A stretch of 12,248 nucleotides of DNA from Alphaproteobacteria bacterium (lineage in GTDB: Bacteria > Pseudomonadota > Alphaproteobacteria > UBA3830), in NCBI GenBank assembly GCA_025998595.1, contig BNWE01000037.1, positions 1 through 12,248 on the forward strand, read 5' to 3'. The notes below the pieces were generated by a model. The model was not told where the DNA came from. It made no database searches and saw only the letters and a list, made by a program, of their open reading frames with translations. Position numbers and translations under genes: made by a program. Below, one piece after another: positions 1 through 6,380 of the stretch (position 1 is its first letter; every line of letters starts with the position of its first letter).

Positions 1-1
1 G

Positions 2-238
2 AACGATAATTTAGGAACAGAGTTCAACGGATTTCTCGAAAAAATTTGCACAAATATTCTGAGTCACACAAAAGGGATTATCTACATTTTCATGTCGATC
101 TCCGAAATTGGAAACCTAAAAAGGGAAATTGAAAATAAACTTAATGATCGACCACGGAAAGTGTTAAACTTCAAAACACCTCGAGAGGTCTTTGTGGCAA
201 ATCGGATTGTTTCGCCACTTGATGCACTTCGTTTCTGA
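2..238 (+). pseudogene. Decayed IS30-type transposase, C-terminal remnant
   Basis: The frame ending at the TGA at 236-238 is open back to the window edge. Its last 35 residues carry the IS30-family C-terminal signature, LNDRPRKVLNFKTPREVF, equivalent to the family's LNNRPRK...TPxEVF block around the last catalytic Glu. Further upstream, DNLGTEF resembles the DNGTEF motif around the second catalytic Asp. SHTKGIIYIF resembles the NENTNGLIRQYF block. These blocks lie far closer together than in an intact IS30 transposase, so internal deletions have removed much of the core. I infer a dead IS end. It lies against the truncated AIR-synthase-like gene on the other strand, and its insertion or deletion probably destroyed the 3' part of that gene. 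The left part lies outside the window. Confidence 0.7.
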
Positions 239-441
239 ATGGGCGAATCACTCACAGTTGCCGTCACAAGATTGCAGCCAAGCAGATATAGATCATCGTC
301 GGTGAATAGATCCTCCTCCAGCGAAAAAGTATCGCAGGTAATTCCAAATTTTTGGCCGTTGATTTCGATAATTTGCGCATCGGATTTAAATAAATCTTTT
401 ACGTCTTTAAATAGAGAAGCAATCAATTCGTATTCTTTCAT
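239..441 (-). pseudogene. AIR synthase / ThiL-like (PurM N-domain-like) gene, 3'-truncated
   Basis: This frame starts with an ATG at 441-439 that overlaps the lipid-kinase stop as ATGA, a usual sign of translational coupling. About 65 residues look genuine. Acidic ITCDTF, then EEDLF, then YLLGCNLVTATVSDS match in order the N-terminal ATP/Mg region of the PurM/ThiL/SelD superfamily (family pattern: DAxxI...TTDxxxExxHF...LGxxLxxxxxSD). This family makes ATP-dependent phosphoryl-transfer enzymes of about 300 or more residues. Here the similarity stops right after the SDS motif at about 245-250. The frame then runs antisense through the IS30 remnant to a stop at 82-84, giving a meaningless tail. 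I read it as a gene cut by the IS. The superfamily call is moderately sure; the substrate cannot be inferred. Confidence 0.5.
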
Positions 442-1442
442 TTTATTAGCTCCAGCGCTTTTTGCAGGCATTCGATTTTTATGGGAGTGTATTTGTATGA
501 ATCGCCATCGTATTCTATCTGTTGAGATGGCGTTGTTTTTATTTCGATCATTCTGCATTTTTTTACATATGCGTTCGGTGGAATTTTTCCTTTGTATGCG
601 TTTAGAAATGTTCCCAGAGATATTTTTTTGATAACGATAACATGGAGCGTTCCATCGTCGCTTTTGGAATCAAGATCGAAATGCAATCCGGACGCCAGGA
701 AATTGTTTTTCATAACTGCGATGTGTTTTACTTCATCGAAATTTACAATTTTACCATCGATGATGACTTCAGCGCGAAATGGCTTCGACCTCACAATGGA
801 TATCAGCGCAGCCAAACATGTGCCGAGAAAATCTCCAAAATATTTTCTTATTTTATTCGAGATATTCGCGATTGTTGCACCAATTCCAATGTTACAGCTG
901 GAAGCGAAATAACAGATTTCTCCACTGTCGTCATATGATAATTTCGCTATATCTATGGGAACAGATCTATTGGCCAACAGCACCAATATGGATTTTTCCG
1001 GCTCCGTTGGAATAGCGTGAAATTTGCAGAAATCCGGACTCGTGCCGGAATAGAGTACTCCTAATTTCTTCTTCATTGGAGATTTCATTATTCCGTTTAT
1101 TACTAAATTTATCGTTCCATCGCCGCCAACGGCAACGGCCACATCATTTTCGTCAGTAATTACCGCATCCAATAAATATTCGGCACTTTTGCTAACGATT
1201 TCTTGCATACCTCTGTTGAGAAAAAACTTCCAGTTATCTTTTCCGCGATAATTTCTAGAACTGGGATTCAAAACCAACGTGACTGCCAACGTGACTGCCA
1301 ACGTGACTGCCAACGTGACTGCCAACGTGACTGCCAACGTGACTGCCAACGTGACGTTGGATCCATCAATGCTATCGCGAGCTTCACAACCGTATGCGAG
1401 ATGTGCTTGCAATAAATGAGGTGTGTCATTATTTTCTGTCAT
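438..1442 (-). CDS. Diacylglycerol kinase family lipid kinase (YegS/BmrU-like) with repeat-derived N-terminus
   Basis: The product is a soluble or membrane-associated lipid kinase that would phosphorylate diacylglycerol or a related lipid with ATP. Counting from the ATG at 1442, the catalytic domain begins near residue 57 (VLNPSS, strand 1). It continues with the GGDGT nucleotide motif at 106-110, SGTSPDF at 132-138 (family: LGTGNDF), NIGIGA, DDGTLHVIVI near 262 and EYDGD at 310-314. The core of about 280 residues is near the family norm. Residues 1-56 are not typical: they run through an R1 palindrome and six 12-bp units that translate as repeated AVTL. I chose ATG 1442 over the TTG at 1493 because GGA lies seven bases upstream; each 12-bp unit also offers an in-frame TTG. 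The native start was probably nearer 1275. It overlaps the next gene by 4 nt (ATGA). Activity is plausible but unproven. Confidence 0.8.
   Translation of the reverse strand: MTENNDTPHLLQAHLAYGCEARDSIDGSNVTLAVTLAVTLAVTLAVTLAVTLAVTLVLNPSSRNYRGKDNWKFFLNRGMQEIVSKSAEYLLDAVITDENDVAVAVGGDGTINLVINGIMKSPMKKKLGVLYSGTSPDFCKFHAIPTEPEKSILVLLANRSVPIDIAKLSYDDSGEICYFASSCNIGIGATIANISNKIRKYFGDFLGTCLAALISIVRSKPFRAEVIIDGKIVNFDEVKHIAVMKNNFLASGLHFDLDSKSDDGTLHVIVIKKISLGTFLNAYKGKIPPNAYVKKCRMIEIKTTPSQQIEYDGDSYKYTPIKIECLQKALELIK
1274..1355. repeat. 12-bp tandem repeat, six perfect units plus a partial seventh
   Basis: Unit CCAACGTGACTG is repeated perfectly six times (1274-1345), followed by ten bases of a seventh. 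The seventh merges into the R1 palindrome at 1346-1364. The unit is the left half of R1 plus two bases, so the array looks like slippage expansion of the palindrome. Because 12 is a multiple of 3, gain or loss of units keeps the lipid-kinase frame and adds or removes four residues (AVTL). Confidence 0.97.
1346..1364 (-). repeat. Palindromic element R1, copy 1
   Basis: On the minus strand this reads GGATCCAACGTCACGTTGG: a palindromic core, CCAACGT-ACGTTGG, with a GGAT flank. It is identical to the copy at 11410-11428, ten kilobases away. It lies in frame in the 5' part of the lipid kinase ORF, read as GSNVTL, and seeds the 12-bp tandem array. Confidence 0.9.
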
Positions 1443-1457
1443 CGTCTGTTCCAAAAT

Positions 1458-1479
1458 AAACGCGTGTGGTGCAACCACC
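1458..1479 (-). repeat. Palindromic element R2, copy 1
   Basis: On the minus strand this begins GGTGGTTGCACCACACGCG and ends TTT. The 13-bp core GTGGTTGCACCAC forms a five-pair stem around TGC. Closely related copies occur at 11309-11330 and 11359-11380. As in those copies, R2 precedes an R1 on the same strand; here the spacing to R1 is about 93 bp. It lies just upstream of the chosen lipid-kinase start. Confidence 0.8.
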
Positions 1480-1533
1480 TTCAGCGTATACAAGCTTTAT
1501 CTCCATGCTGCAACAAACTCACAAAAAATCACC

Positions 1534-1555
1534 GGGTCCAGCGTCACGCTGGGCC
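1534..1555 (+). repeat. Palindromic element R1, variant copy 2 at an IS breakpoint
   Basis: The sequence GGGTCCAGCGTCACGCTGG, extended by GCC, forms a hairpin with arms GGTCCAGCG and CGCTGGGCC around TCA. Relative to the other R1 copies both stem arms change together (CCAAC/GTTGG to CCAGC/GCTGG), so pairing is kept. It stands exactly where recognisable IS4-type transposase sequence begins, suggesting that the repeat served as, or marks, a rearrangement junction. Confidence 0.8.
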
Positions 1556-2393
1556 TCATATATCAAACTTTTGCATGTGTGCGACCGCGAAGGAGACATG
1601 TATGAATTATTCGAAAAAGCGTCCAGTACAGGGCAACTGTTTTTGATCCGAGTTGCCCAAAATCGACTGACTACCGACAACAAGAAAATTATTGACGAAA
1701 TAAAAAGCAGAAGGCCTCAGGGATTTATGAAAGTCAGTGTTCCTAGAAATTCCAGAACAAATACCAAAGCAAGAGAGGCAATCCTTGAAGTAAACTATCA
1801 CAGCTTTGAGTTGAAAAAGCCGAGAACACTAGAGCACAACCGCAAGTTGCAAGAGGCGCTGACTGTGAACGTGGTTTACGTAAGAGAAAAATCGGCAGAT
1901 TTGTCAATTGAACCCATAGAATGGATACTAGCCACGAACGATCCAGTGAACTCCATCGATGACGCTCGAGAAAAAATAGAGAACTATGTGCAACGCTGGA
2001 AAATCGAGCGTTTTCACTATGTTCTAAAAAGCGGATGCGCGGTGGAAAAAATTCAAGAACGTGAAGCGAGCAAAATTGTCGCGCTTTTGCTAATGTATTC
2101 AATTATTTCGTTTTTTTATCATGAATTTGACTTATATGACAAGAATAAATCCAGATGTTTCGTGCTCAATTTTGTTCGATGAAGATGAATGGAAAGTACT
2201 GTATTGCGCTGGAAATAGAACAAAAATTCCTCCAAATGAGCCGTATTCTATAAAAGATGCTGTAACTTATTTGGGACATCTCGGCGCTTCCAAAAGAGCT
2301 CCAAGCGACGAACCGCCTGGCCTTAAAACAATTTGGATCGGGTTATCTAACCTGCATCTGCTCCTCTCTTACAGGGAGATCTTATGTGTATAA
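1556..2393 (+). pseudogene. IS4-family (Tn5/IS50-like) transposase, N-truncated and frameshifted
   Basis: The frame running to 2182 carries CDREGD (1580-1597), matching the second catalytic Asp block of Tn5 transposase. It also holds a complete YREK signature, Y(x2)R(x3)E(x6)K, with Tyr at 1985, the catalytic Glu codon at 2006-2008 and Lys at 2027-2029. The C-terminal Tn5-type tail (EDEWKVLYCAGNRTKIP, then LKTIWIGLSNLHLLLSYREI) lies one frame over, ending at the TAA at 2391-2393. The join falls at a run of seven T (2111-2117), consistent with one extra T. The first 180 or so residues, including the first catalytic Asp, are missing; the alignable part begins beside R1 copy 2. It cannot encode an active transposase. 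Confidence 0.88.
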
Positions 2394-2400
2394 CATTTGC
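2384..2400 (+). mobile_element. Probable right terminal repeat of the Tn5/IS50-like element
   Basis: ATGTGTATAA at 2384-2393 equals the inner ten bases of the IS50/Tn5 end (TTATACACAT on the other strand). It lies at the very end of the transposase gene, as in IS50. With seven more outer bases, the terminal repeat would end near 2400. The outer bases (CATTTGC) differ from those of Tn5, so the exact tip is uncertain. Confidence 0.55.
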
Positions 2401-2579
2401 TGGGTCAAGTTTAGTCTCTGACGTTCTTTCGACTCTAAGCTTTCTTTCCATACCTGCTCAAATGTCGGCAATAACACCTCAAATTCCTCTCTACTCAGAC
2501 CCGTTAGAGACTTCATTAGGCGATCATTATTCAATACACTTTCAAAATTTAACATCTCGTCAACCCATGCACCAAACAA
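2396..2579 (-). pseudogene. Fragment of an IS5/DDE-type transposase N-terminus
   Basis: Translated from the ATG at 2579, the first 57 residues include NNDRLMKSLTGLSREEFEVL followed by a short acidic helix and an ERQR motif. This pattern (LTGLSRxEFExLLPxFxxxW) is typical of the N-terminal helix-turn-helix domain of small IS5-superfamily transposases, which are normally about 250 or more residues. Here the match ends near 2408. The frame then runs into the terminal repeat of the IS4-like element and stops, so one element has cut another. No DDE catalytic core is present. I infer a dead fragment left after nested insertion and deletion. Confidence 0.6.
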
Positions 2580-2647
2580 TACATATCTTAACTCTTTTTT
2601 AGTTGTTTGTGAACAGGGTTAATGAAGAAGGAGGCGAAGCCAGTAGA

Positions 2648-2668
2648 GGATCCAACGTCATGTTGGCG
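2648..2668 (+). repeat. Palindromic element R1, copy 3 (interrupted by an insertion)
   Basis: GGATCCAACGTCATGTTGG at 2648-2666 is an R1 copy with one arm change. Its last bases plus CG (ATGTTGGCG, 2660-2668) are repeated perfectly at 2905-2913 on the far side of the miniature element. The pre-insertion site therefore read through from this R1 into GCCAGATC at 2914. Confidence 0.88.
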
Positions 2669-2904
2669 CACGGTCGTTTCATAAAATTTTAGATATACAT
2701 CTAGTTGAGATTTGAGCAATTTTAAGCTTTGGTGTCTCATGCTGTGGGCTCGCATGACATAAAAATGCACAAAAAAGTGGCAGAAAAAACGATCAAGCGC
2801 TATGTTTTTTACGATTTAATGCACTTTGAGTCCTATGATAGATCAAGTGAACTGCTTGAAATATCAACAAAAAGAATTATTTAAAATTTTATGAAACGGC
2901 CGTG
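2669..2904. mobile_element. 236-bp miniature transposable element (MITE-like) with 23-bp TIRs and 9-bp target duplication
   Basis: The element begins CACGGTCGTTTCATAAAATT at 2669. Its reverse complement closes the element at 2904, with 22 of 23 terminal bases matching (mismatch 2674/2899). ATGTTGGCG flanks it directly on both sides (2660-2668 and 2905-2913), a clean 9-bp target-site duplication. The interior of about 190 bp has no transposase. It contains a small inverted repeat (TCATGC/GCATGA, 2737-2757) and a 39-codon ORF (2765-2884) of no recognisable family. A 9-bp duplication is typical of IS1, IS50/IS10-type IS4 and some IS256 elements. The tips do not resemble the nearby Tn5-like end, so the mobilising enzyme is unknown. 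Confidence 0.85.
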
Positions 2905-2962
2905 ATGTTGGCGGCCAGATCAACTCCGGAAAGTATGCATGATTCTGGATCAAAAAGCGTGT

Positions 2963-3059
2963 TATAGTGGGGCTACTTTGAGCGAGTAACAAGAAAATGC
3001 TAGTATTTTCGACAACCAAACTCTTTCTCCTGTTACTGCACAAAAGCAGCTCCACTATA
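2963..3059. mobile_element. 97-bp inverted-repeat element, possibly an IS630/Tc1-type MITE
   Basis: The left arm starts TATAGTGGGGCTACTTTG at 2963. The right arm, read inward from 3059, starts TATAGTGGAGCTGCTTTT. About 26 of 35 positions match, including AGTAACA further in, leaving a loop of about 27 bp. TA at both outer edges and the TATAGTGG tip fit the TA-targeting IS630/Tc1 superfamily. As RNA it would also fold into a long imperfect hairpin between the IS debris and the sugar operon. Both readings are inference. Confidence 0.55.
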
Positions 3060-3095
3060 GAAGCGAGAGTTTTTTGAAGATTTTTCGGCTTACTT

Positions 3096-3131
3096 TCAGT
3101 TCAATATTCCTGGACTTTAAAGCTATATAAT
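3096..3131 (+). promoter_or_regulatory. Possible promoter of the 2,3-dehydratase operon
   Basis: A perfect TATAAT lies at 3126-3131, 38 bases before the start codon at 3170. No good -35 box stands at 16-18 bp; TTCAAT at 3100-3105 is 20 bp away and weak. The region is AT-rich, so chance matches are likely. It lies just downstream of the inverted-repeat element. Confidence 0.35.
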
Positions 3132-3169
3132 CATAATGTAGAACTCTATTTTATAGTTTGTGAGTTAAG

Positions 3170-4621
3170 ATGAAAGGCAAATACAGCATACCGCTTCTTT
3201 TCTATAGATCATGGGCAAATCTTGAGGGTATATCTTCTATAGATGACCTACTAGATTGGATTAATTTTCTTAATAAAATATCTTCCGTTGATATTAGAAA
3301 AATTACCCTTTCGGATTCTTGTTTTTGGTTTTTTGACAAATATAGCGGCCAAATCATCAATAAAAACAAAGGCTTCTTCAGGATATCAGGTCTAAAATAT
3401 GAAAAAGCAAATGGAGAATGCATTGGACAGCCAATTATAATTCAGGATGAAATTGGGTATTTGGGTATTTTATGCAAAGTGATAAATGGCTCACTTTATT
3501 TCCTTATGCAGGCTAAAATTGAACCTGGGAATATTAACAAAATCCAACTTTCTCCTACTCTTCAGGCTACAAAATCCAACTTCACCCAAAAACACGGTGG
3601 GAAAAAACCAGATTTCCTTGATTTTTTTATAAATGCTTCCAAACATACAATAATTGTTGACCAGCTTCAATCCGAACAATCTAGCAGATTTTTTAAAAAG
3701 AGAAACCGCAATATTATTGTTATGGTTTCAGAGGAAACTATCGTAGAAATACCTCAATCTTACAAATGGTTAACTCTTGGGCAGATTAAAACTCTTATGC
3801 GCTATAACAACTTGATCAATATGGACACTAGAACTGTACTCTCATGTATTCCGTATAGCAGCTTTAGACTTACTGATGATGAACGCAAAGAGGTCCATAA
3901 ACTATTTAAAGATCAAGCATTGTTTTTATCCATCGTAGAAAATGAAACGGAAAATCCAGACTCTCGTGTGTATAGCTACATCAATAATCACAAAATGTTC
4001 AGTGAAACTTCAGCAATTTTAACTCCTCTTGGCGATTTAAAAGATTGGGTGATAACAAACGATGAAATTATATGTACTCATCCCTATCCGTTCAAAGTAG
4101 TTTTCTGTGATATTACCATCGATGGACGTGAAGTAAAAAAATGGACGCAGCCTATGCTAGAGGCAAGTGGTAAAGCTTTTTTTGGGCTATTTACCGCTGT
4201 TTTTAACGGAGTAAGAAAATTTTTAGTACATGCACAAGATGAAATTGGCTGCTTCGATAAAATTGAACTGGGACCAAGTGTACAACTTGAATTTCGATGT
4301 TGCGATAAAAATTGGAATGTCATAGAGAAACTCTTTTTTAAAAAATATCTAGAGAAAAAAGATATACTATACGACGTTATTCTTTCCGAAGAGGGAGGAA
4401 GATTTTTTCACGAACAAAACAATAATGCCATTATCGAACTTGATGAAAGTGAGCTCGTAGAAAATAAACTTGTACAACCATCTGTTAATTTTAGGAACAA
4501 CGCTGAAACTCTGCCGGAAGGATATTTTTGGCTTACATATAACACGCTAAACAGGTATATTCAGTACAATAATTGTTTGAATATACAGCTTAGAAATCTA
4601 CTATCGCTTATGGAGATTTAA
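3170..4621 (+). CDS. NDP-hexose 2,3-dehydratase (EvaA/TylCVI/StrV-like family)
   Basis: This enzyme family removes water from NDP-4-keto-6-deoxyglucose across C2-C3 to give a 3,4-diketo-2,6-dideoxy sugar nucleotide, the committed step to 2-deoxysugars. The 483 residues match the usual length and show the family's internal duplication. Repeat one has FLMQAKIEPGN...QLSPTLQATKSN at 111-137, RFFKKRNRN near 173 and YKWLTLGQIKTLMRYNN at 198-214. Repeat two has FLVHAQDEIG...IELGPSVQLE at 351-374, GRFFHEQNN at 410-418 and YFWLTYNTLNRYIQYNN at 452-468. The first repeat keeps the strongest family motifs. The start is the first ATG after an in-frame TAA; its ribosome site is weak. The stop lies one base before the next gene, the 3-ketoreductase, which is the usual pathway partner. 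Sugar nucleotide and stereochemistry cannot be read from sequence. Confidence 0.92.
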   Translation: MKGKYSIPLLFYRSWANLEGISSIDDLLDWINFLNKISSVDIRKITLSDSCFWFFDKYSGQIINKNKGFFRISGLKYEKANGECIGQPIIIQDEIGYLGILCKVINGSLYFLMQAKIEPGNINKIQLSPTLQATKSNFTQKHGGKKPDFLDFFINASKHTIIVDQLQSEQSSRFFKKRNRNIIVMVSEETIVEIPQSYKWLTLGQIKTLMRYNNLINMDTRTVLSCIPYSSFRLTDDERKEVHKLFKDQALFLSIVENETENPDSRVYSYINNHKMFSETSAILTPLGDLKDWVITNDEIICTHPYPFKVVFCDITIDGREVKKWTQPMLEASGKAFFGLFTAVFNGVRKFLVHAQDEIGCFDKIELGPSVQLEFRCCDKNWNVIEKLFFKKYLEKKDILYDVILSEEGGRFFHEQNNNAIIELDESELVENKLVQPSVNFRNNAETLPEGYFWLTYNTLNRYIQYNNCLNIQLRNLLSLMEI

Positions 4622-4622
4622 C

Positions 4623-5660
4623 ATGGATAAAATTAGAATTGGAGTACTGGGGCCTTCTGAAATCGCATATCGCAGAGTTATTCCATCTCTAAAAAAAATA
4701 CCAAATTTGGAATACATCGGAGTTGCTTCTGCTGACATACAAGAACGTTTGGGCAAAACAAAACCAGACATACAAAAGCATAGTCTTGAAAAATGCAAAA
4801 ATGCGCAAAAAGATTTCGGAGGTGAAATATTTTTGGGATACGAAAACCTTCTTTCATCAGATAAAGTAGATTGTGTATATATTCCACTTCCTCCAGCACT
4901 TCATTATAAATGGGCAAAAAAGGCTCTTGAGTATGGTAAGCATGTATTTTTGGAAAAGCCATTTACAATTTCTTTGGCGGAAACAAAAGATTTGATCGAA
5001 ACGGCTCAAAGTAAAAATCTTGCGCTTCATGAGAATTACATGTTTTTGTATCACAGCCAACTTGAGTTCATAAAAAATGAGATAGCTAATAATATACTTG
5101 GTGATTTACGTCTTATTCAAATTAATTTTGGTTTTCCATTCCGGGGGGATTCAGATTTTAGATACAATAAATTCCTTGGAGGGGGCGCGCTATTTGACTG
5201 TGCCGGATATACCATAAAACTCGCTTCCGTTCTTTTGGGAAATACAGCAAGGATAGCATTTTCAAAATTAAATTTTATAAATAGATATGATGTTGATATA
5301 TATGGAAACGCTGTTGTGGTAAACGATGACAACCTAACGGCTAATATTTCTTTTGGCATGGACAATGATTATCGATGTAGCCTAGATATATGGGGCAGTA
5401 AAGGTTCTTTTTTCACCGACAGAATTTTTACGGCACCAAATGATTTTGAACCTGTTATTAAAATAAAAAATTCATCTGGTATTTTTGAAAAAAAACTTTC
5501 TGCAGATGATCATTTCGAAAATTCTGCACGATTTTTTATGGATTGCATGAACGACATAAAAACAAGACAAGCAAATTATAGCGACATTTTAAAACAGGCA
5601 GAGCTCGTGGAGCAGTTATTGAACATGTCTTCTCTGATCAAAGATAAGGAAACAGTTTGA
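4623..5660 (+). CDS. Gfo/Idh/MocA-family NDP-sugar 3-ketoreductase (KijD10-like)
   Basis: Expected to reduce the C3 keto group of the unstable 2,3-dehydratase product with NAD(P)H, giving a 2,6-dideoxy-4-keto sugar nucleotide. The N-terminal Rossmann domain opens with IRIGVLGPSEIA (residues 4-15). YIPLPPALH at 86-94 and EKP at 111-113 (Lys112) are the classic Gfo/Idh/MocA blocks. GGALFDCAGY at 187-196 supplies the Tyr that pairs with the Lys in the 3-ketoreductases. ENYMF at 137-141 matches the substrate-side segment. Length (345) is normal. GGAG stands seven bases before the ATG, and the gene starts one base after the dehydratase stop, so the pair is surely co-transcribed. Its last 45 bp overlap the 3' end of the opposing operon. 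Axial or equatorial outcome is unknown. Confidence 0.9.
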   Translation: MDKIRIGVLGPSEIAYRRVIPSLKKIPNLEYIGVASADIQERLGKTKPDIQKHSLEKCKNAQKDFGGEIFLGYENLLSSDKVDCVYIPLPPALHYKWAKKALEYGKHVFLEKPFTISLAETKDLIETAQSKNLALHENYMFLYHSQLEFIKNEIANNILGDLRLIQINFGFPFRGDSDFRYNKFLGGGALFDCAGYTIKLASVLLGNTARIAFSKLNFINRYDVDIYGNAVVVNDDNLTANISFGMDNDYRCSLDIWGSKGSFFTDRIFTAPNDFEPVIKIKNSSGIFEKKLSADDHFENSARFFMDCMNDIKTRQANYSDILKQAELVEQLLNMSSLIKDKETV

Positions 5661-6380
5661 TAGCCAGGTTTCGTAATTATTGGAATGCAAAATATATTTC
5701 TTGTTGGGGTTTTTTAGCAGAGGTTGCCCATACCCTTCTTTTTCCAGAAATTGGTCATGAATAGATGAAGCCACAACCGTTCTCAGATAATTCGATCTAG
5801 TATTATCTCCAAAAAACTCCTTTATATTGAAGCGATCCCAAATGTCGTTTTTTAGCAAATCAAAGTTTGATATTTCCACAAGAGCCCTCTGAGAAAAAAG
5901 TTGGTACATTTGCTCGAACTCTTGAGAATTCGATAAAACCAAAGCTCCACCATCGTTTATCAGCTTTCTACCATTAAATGAAAAATATGTATAATCGCAC
6001 AAAGATATCATCTCCGAGAAATCGAATAAGCCATACCCCTGAGAAAGATCCAAATGCAATGTCAATTTACTTTTGTACGCTTTTATAAACTCAATAAAAT
6101 TTGGATCGATATAGCCGTATGGTGGAGCAATGATAATTGCTATTTTTTGGTGATTGTTGATATACTCTTGTATTTTTTTATCTAGATAACCCCAATCTAT
6201 TTCCAAAAAATATCGGCTATCCGAAAAAGTTTTTACCGGATAAAAGTGCAATTGTGAACAAAGATTTTCTATGTTTTCAGCCATGCATTGACATAACCAT
6301 TCCGGCAGAAAACAAACATCAGGCATATCATTTGCTACGTTTTTTCTAAATAATAAGCGCACTGTATCGTTGTTAAGCAT
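5616..6380 (-). CDS. Short DegT/DnrJ/EryC1/StrS-like PLP protein, core domain only
   Basis: A 254-residue protein, about 110-120 shorter than normal sugar aminotransferases. The core large-domain blocks are recognisable. IIIAPPYGYID (residues 82-92) sits where the family has its substrate-side loop. LHLDLSQGYG (108-117) matches the LIEDASQAFG block, with Asp111 for the PLP nitrogen and Gln114. FSFNGRKLINDGGALV (133-148) matches the internal-aldimine block, with Lys139. The N-terminal 60-70 residues and most of the C-terminal small domain are absent, yet the frame is intact. It starts 8 bp inside the phosphatase gene with GGAG seven bases upstream, and is the last gene of the leftward operon. 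It could be a minimal transaminase, a partner of the full DegT protein or a degrading copy. Its neighbours tie it to aminosugar metabolism. Confidence 0.65.
   Translation of the reverse strand: MLNNDTVRLLFRKNVANDMPDVCFLPEWLCQCMAENIENLCSQLHFYPVKTFSDSRYFLEIDWGYLDKKIQEYINNHQKIAIIIAPPYGYIDPNFIEFIKAYKSKLTLHLDLSQGYGLFDFSEMISLCDYTYFSFNGRKLINDGGALVLSNSQEFEQMYQLFSQRALVEISNFDLLKNDIWDRFNIKEFFGDNTRSNYLRTVVASSIHDQFLEKEGYGQPLLKNPNKKYILHSNNYETWLSNCFLIFDQRRHVQ

Noticed and set aside
442..558. N-terminal 39 residues of the longer minus-strand ORF upstream of ATG 441
   Set aside because: They are an out-of-frame reading of the lipid-kinase 3' end; the ATGA overlap gives the better start.
1274..1364. Short regular repeats as a CRISPR array
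   Set aside because: The 12-bp units are contiguous, with no unique spacers and no cas genes; this is a simple tandem repeat.
1203..1415. Plus-strand ORF encoding repeated QRDC
   Set aside because: It is the antisense reading of the 12-bp array inside the lipid-kinase gene; no ribosome site or family resemblance.
2107..2182. Programmed frameshift in the transposase
   Set aside because: Tn5-type transposases do not use programmed frameshifting, and the gene also lacks its N-terminus, so decay explains it better.
2588..2770. Minus-strand 60-residue ORF
   Set aside because: It runs across an R1 repeat, the target duplication and a TIR of the miniature element, so it is a mosaic without gene-like signals.
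2765..2884. 39-codon ORF inside the miniature element
   Set aside because: No ribosome site or recognisable family, and its stop codon lies within the terminal repeat; probably chance.
5661..5720. Terminator between the converging operons
   Set aside because: The coding ends overlap, and no stable GC-rich hairpin followed by T residues could be seen on either side.
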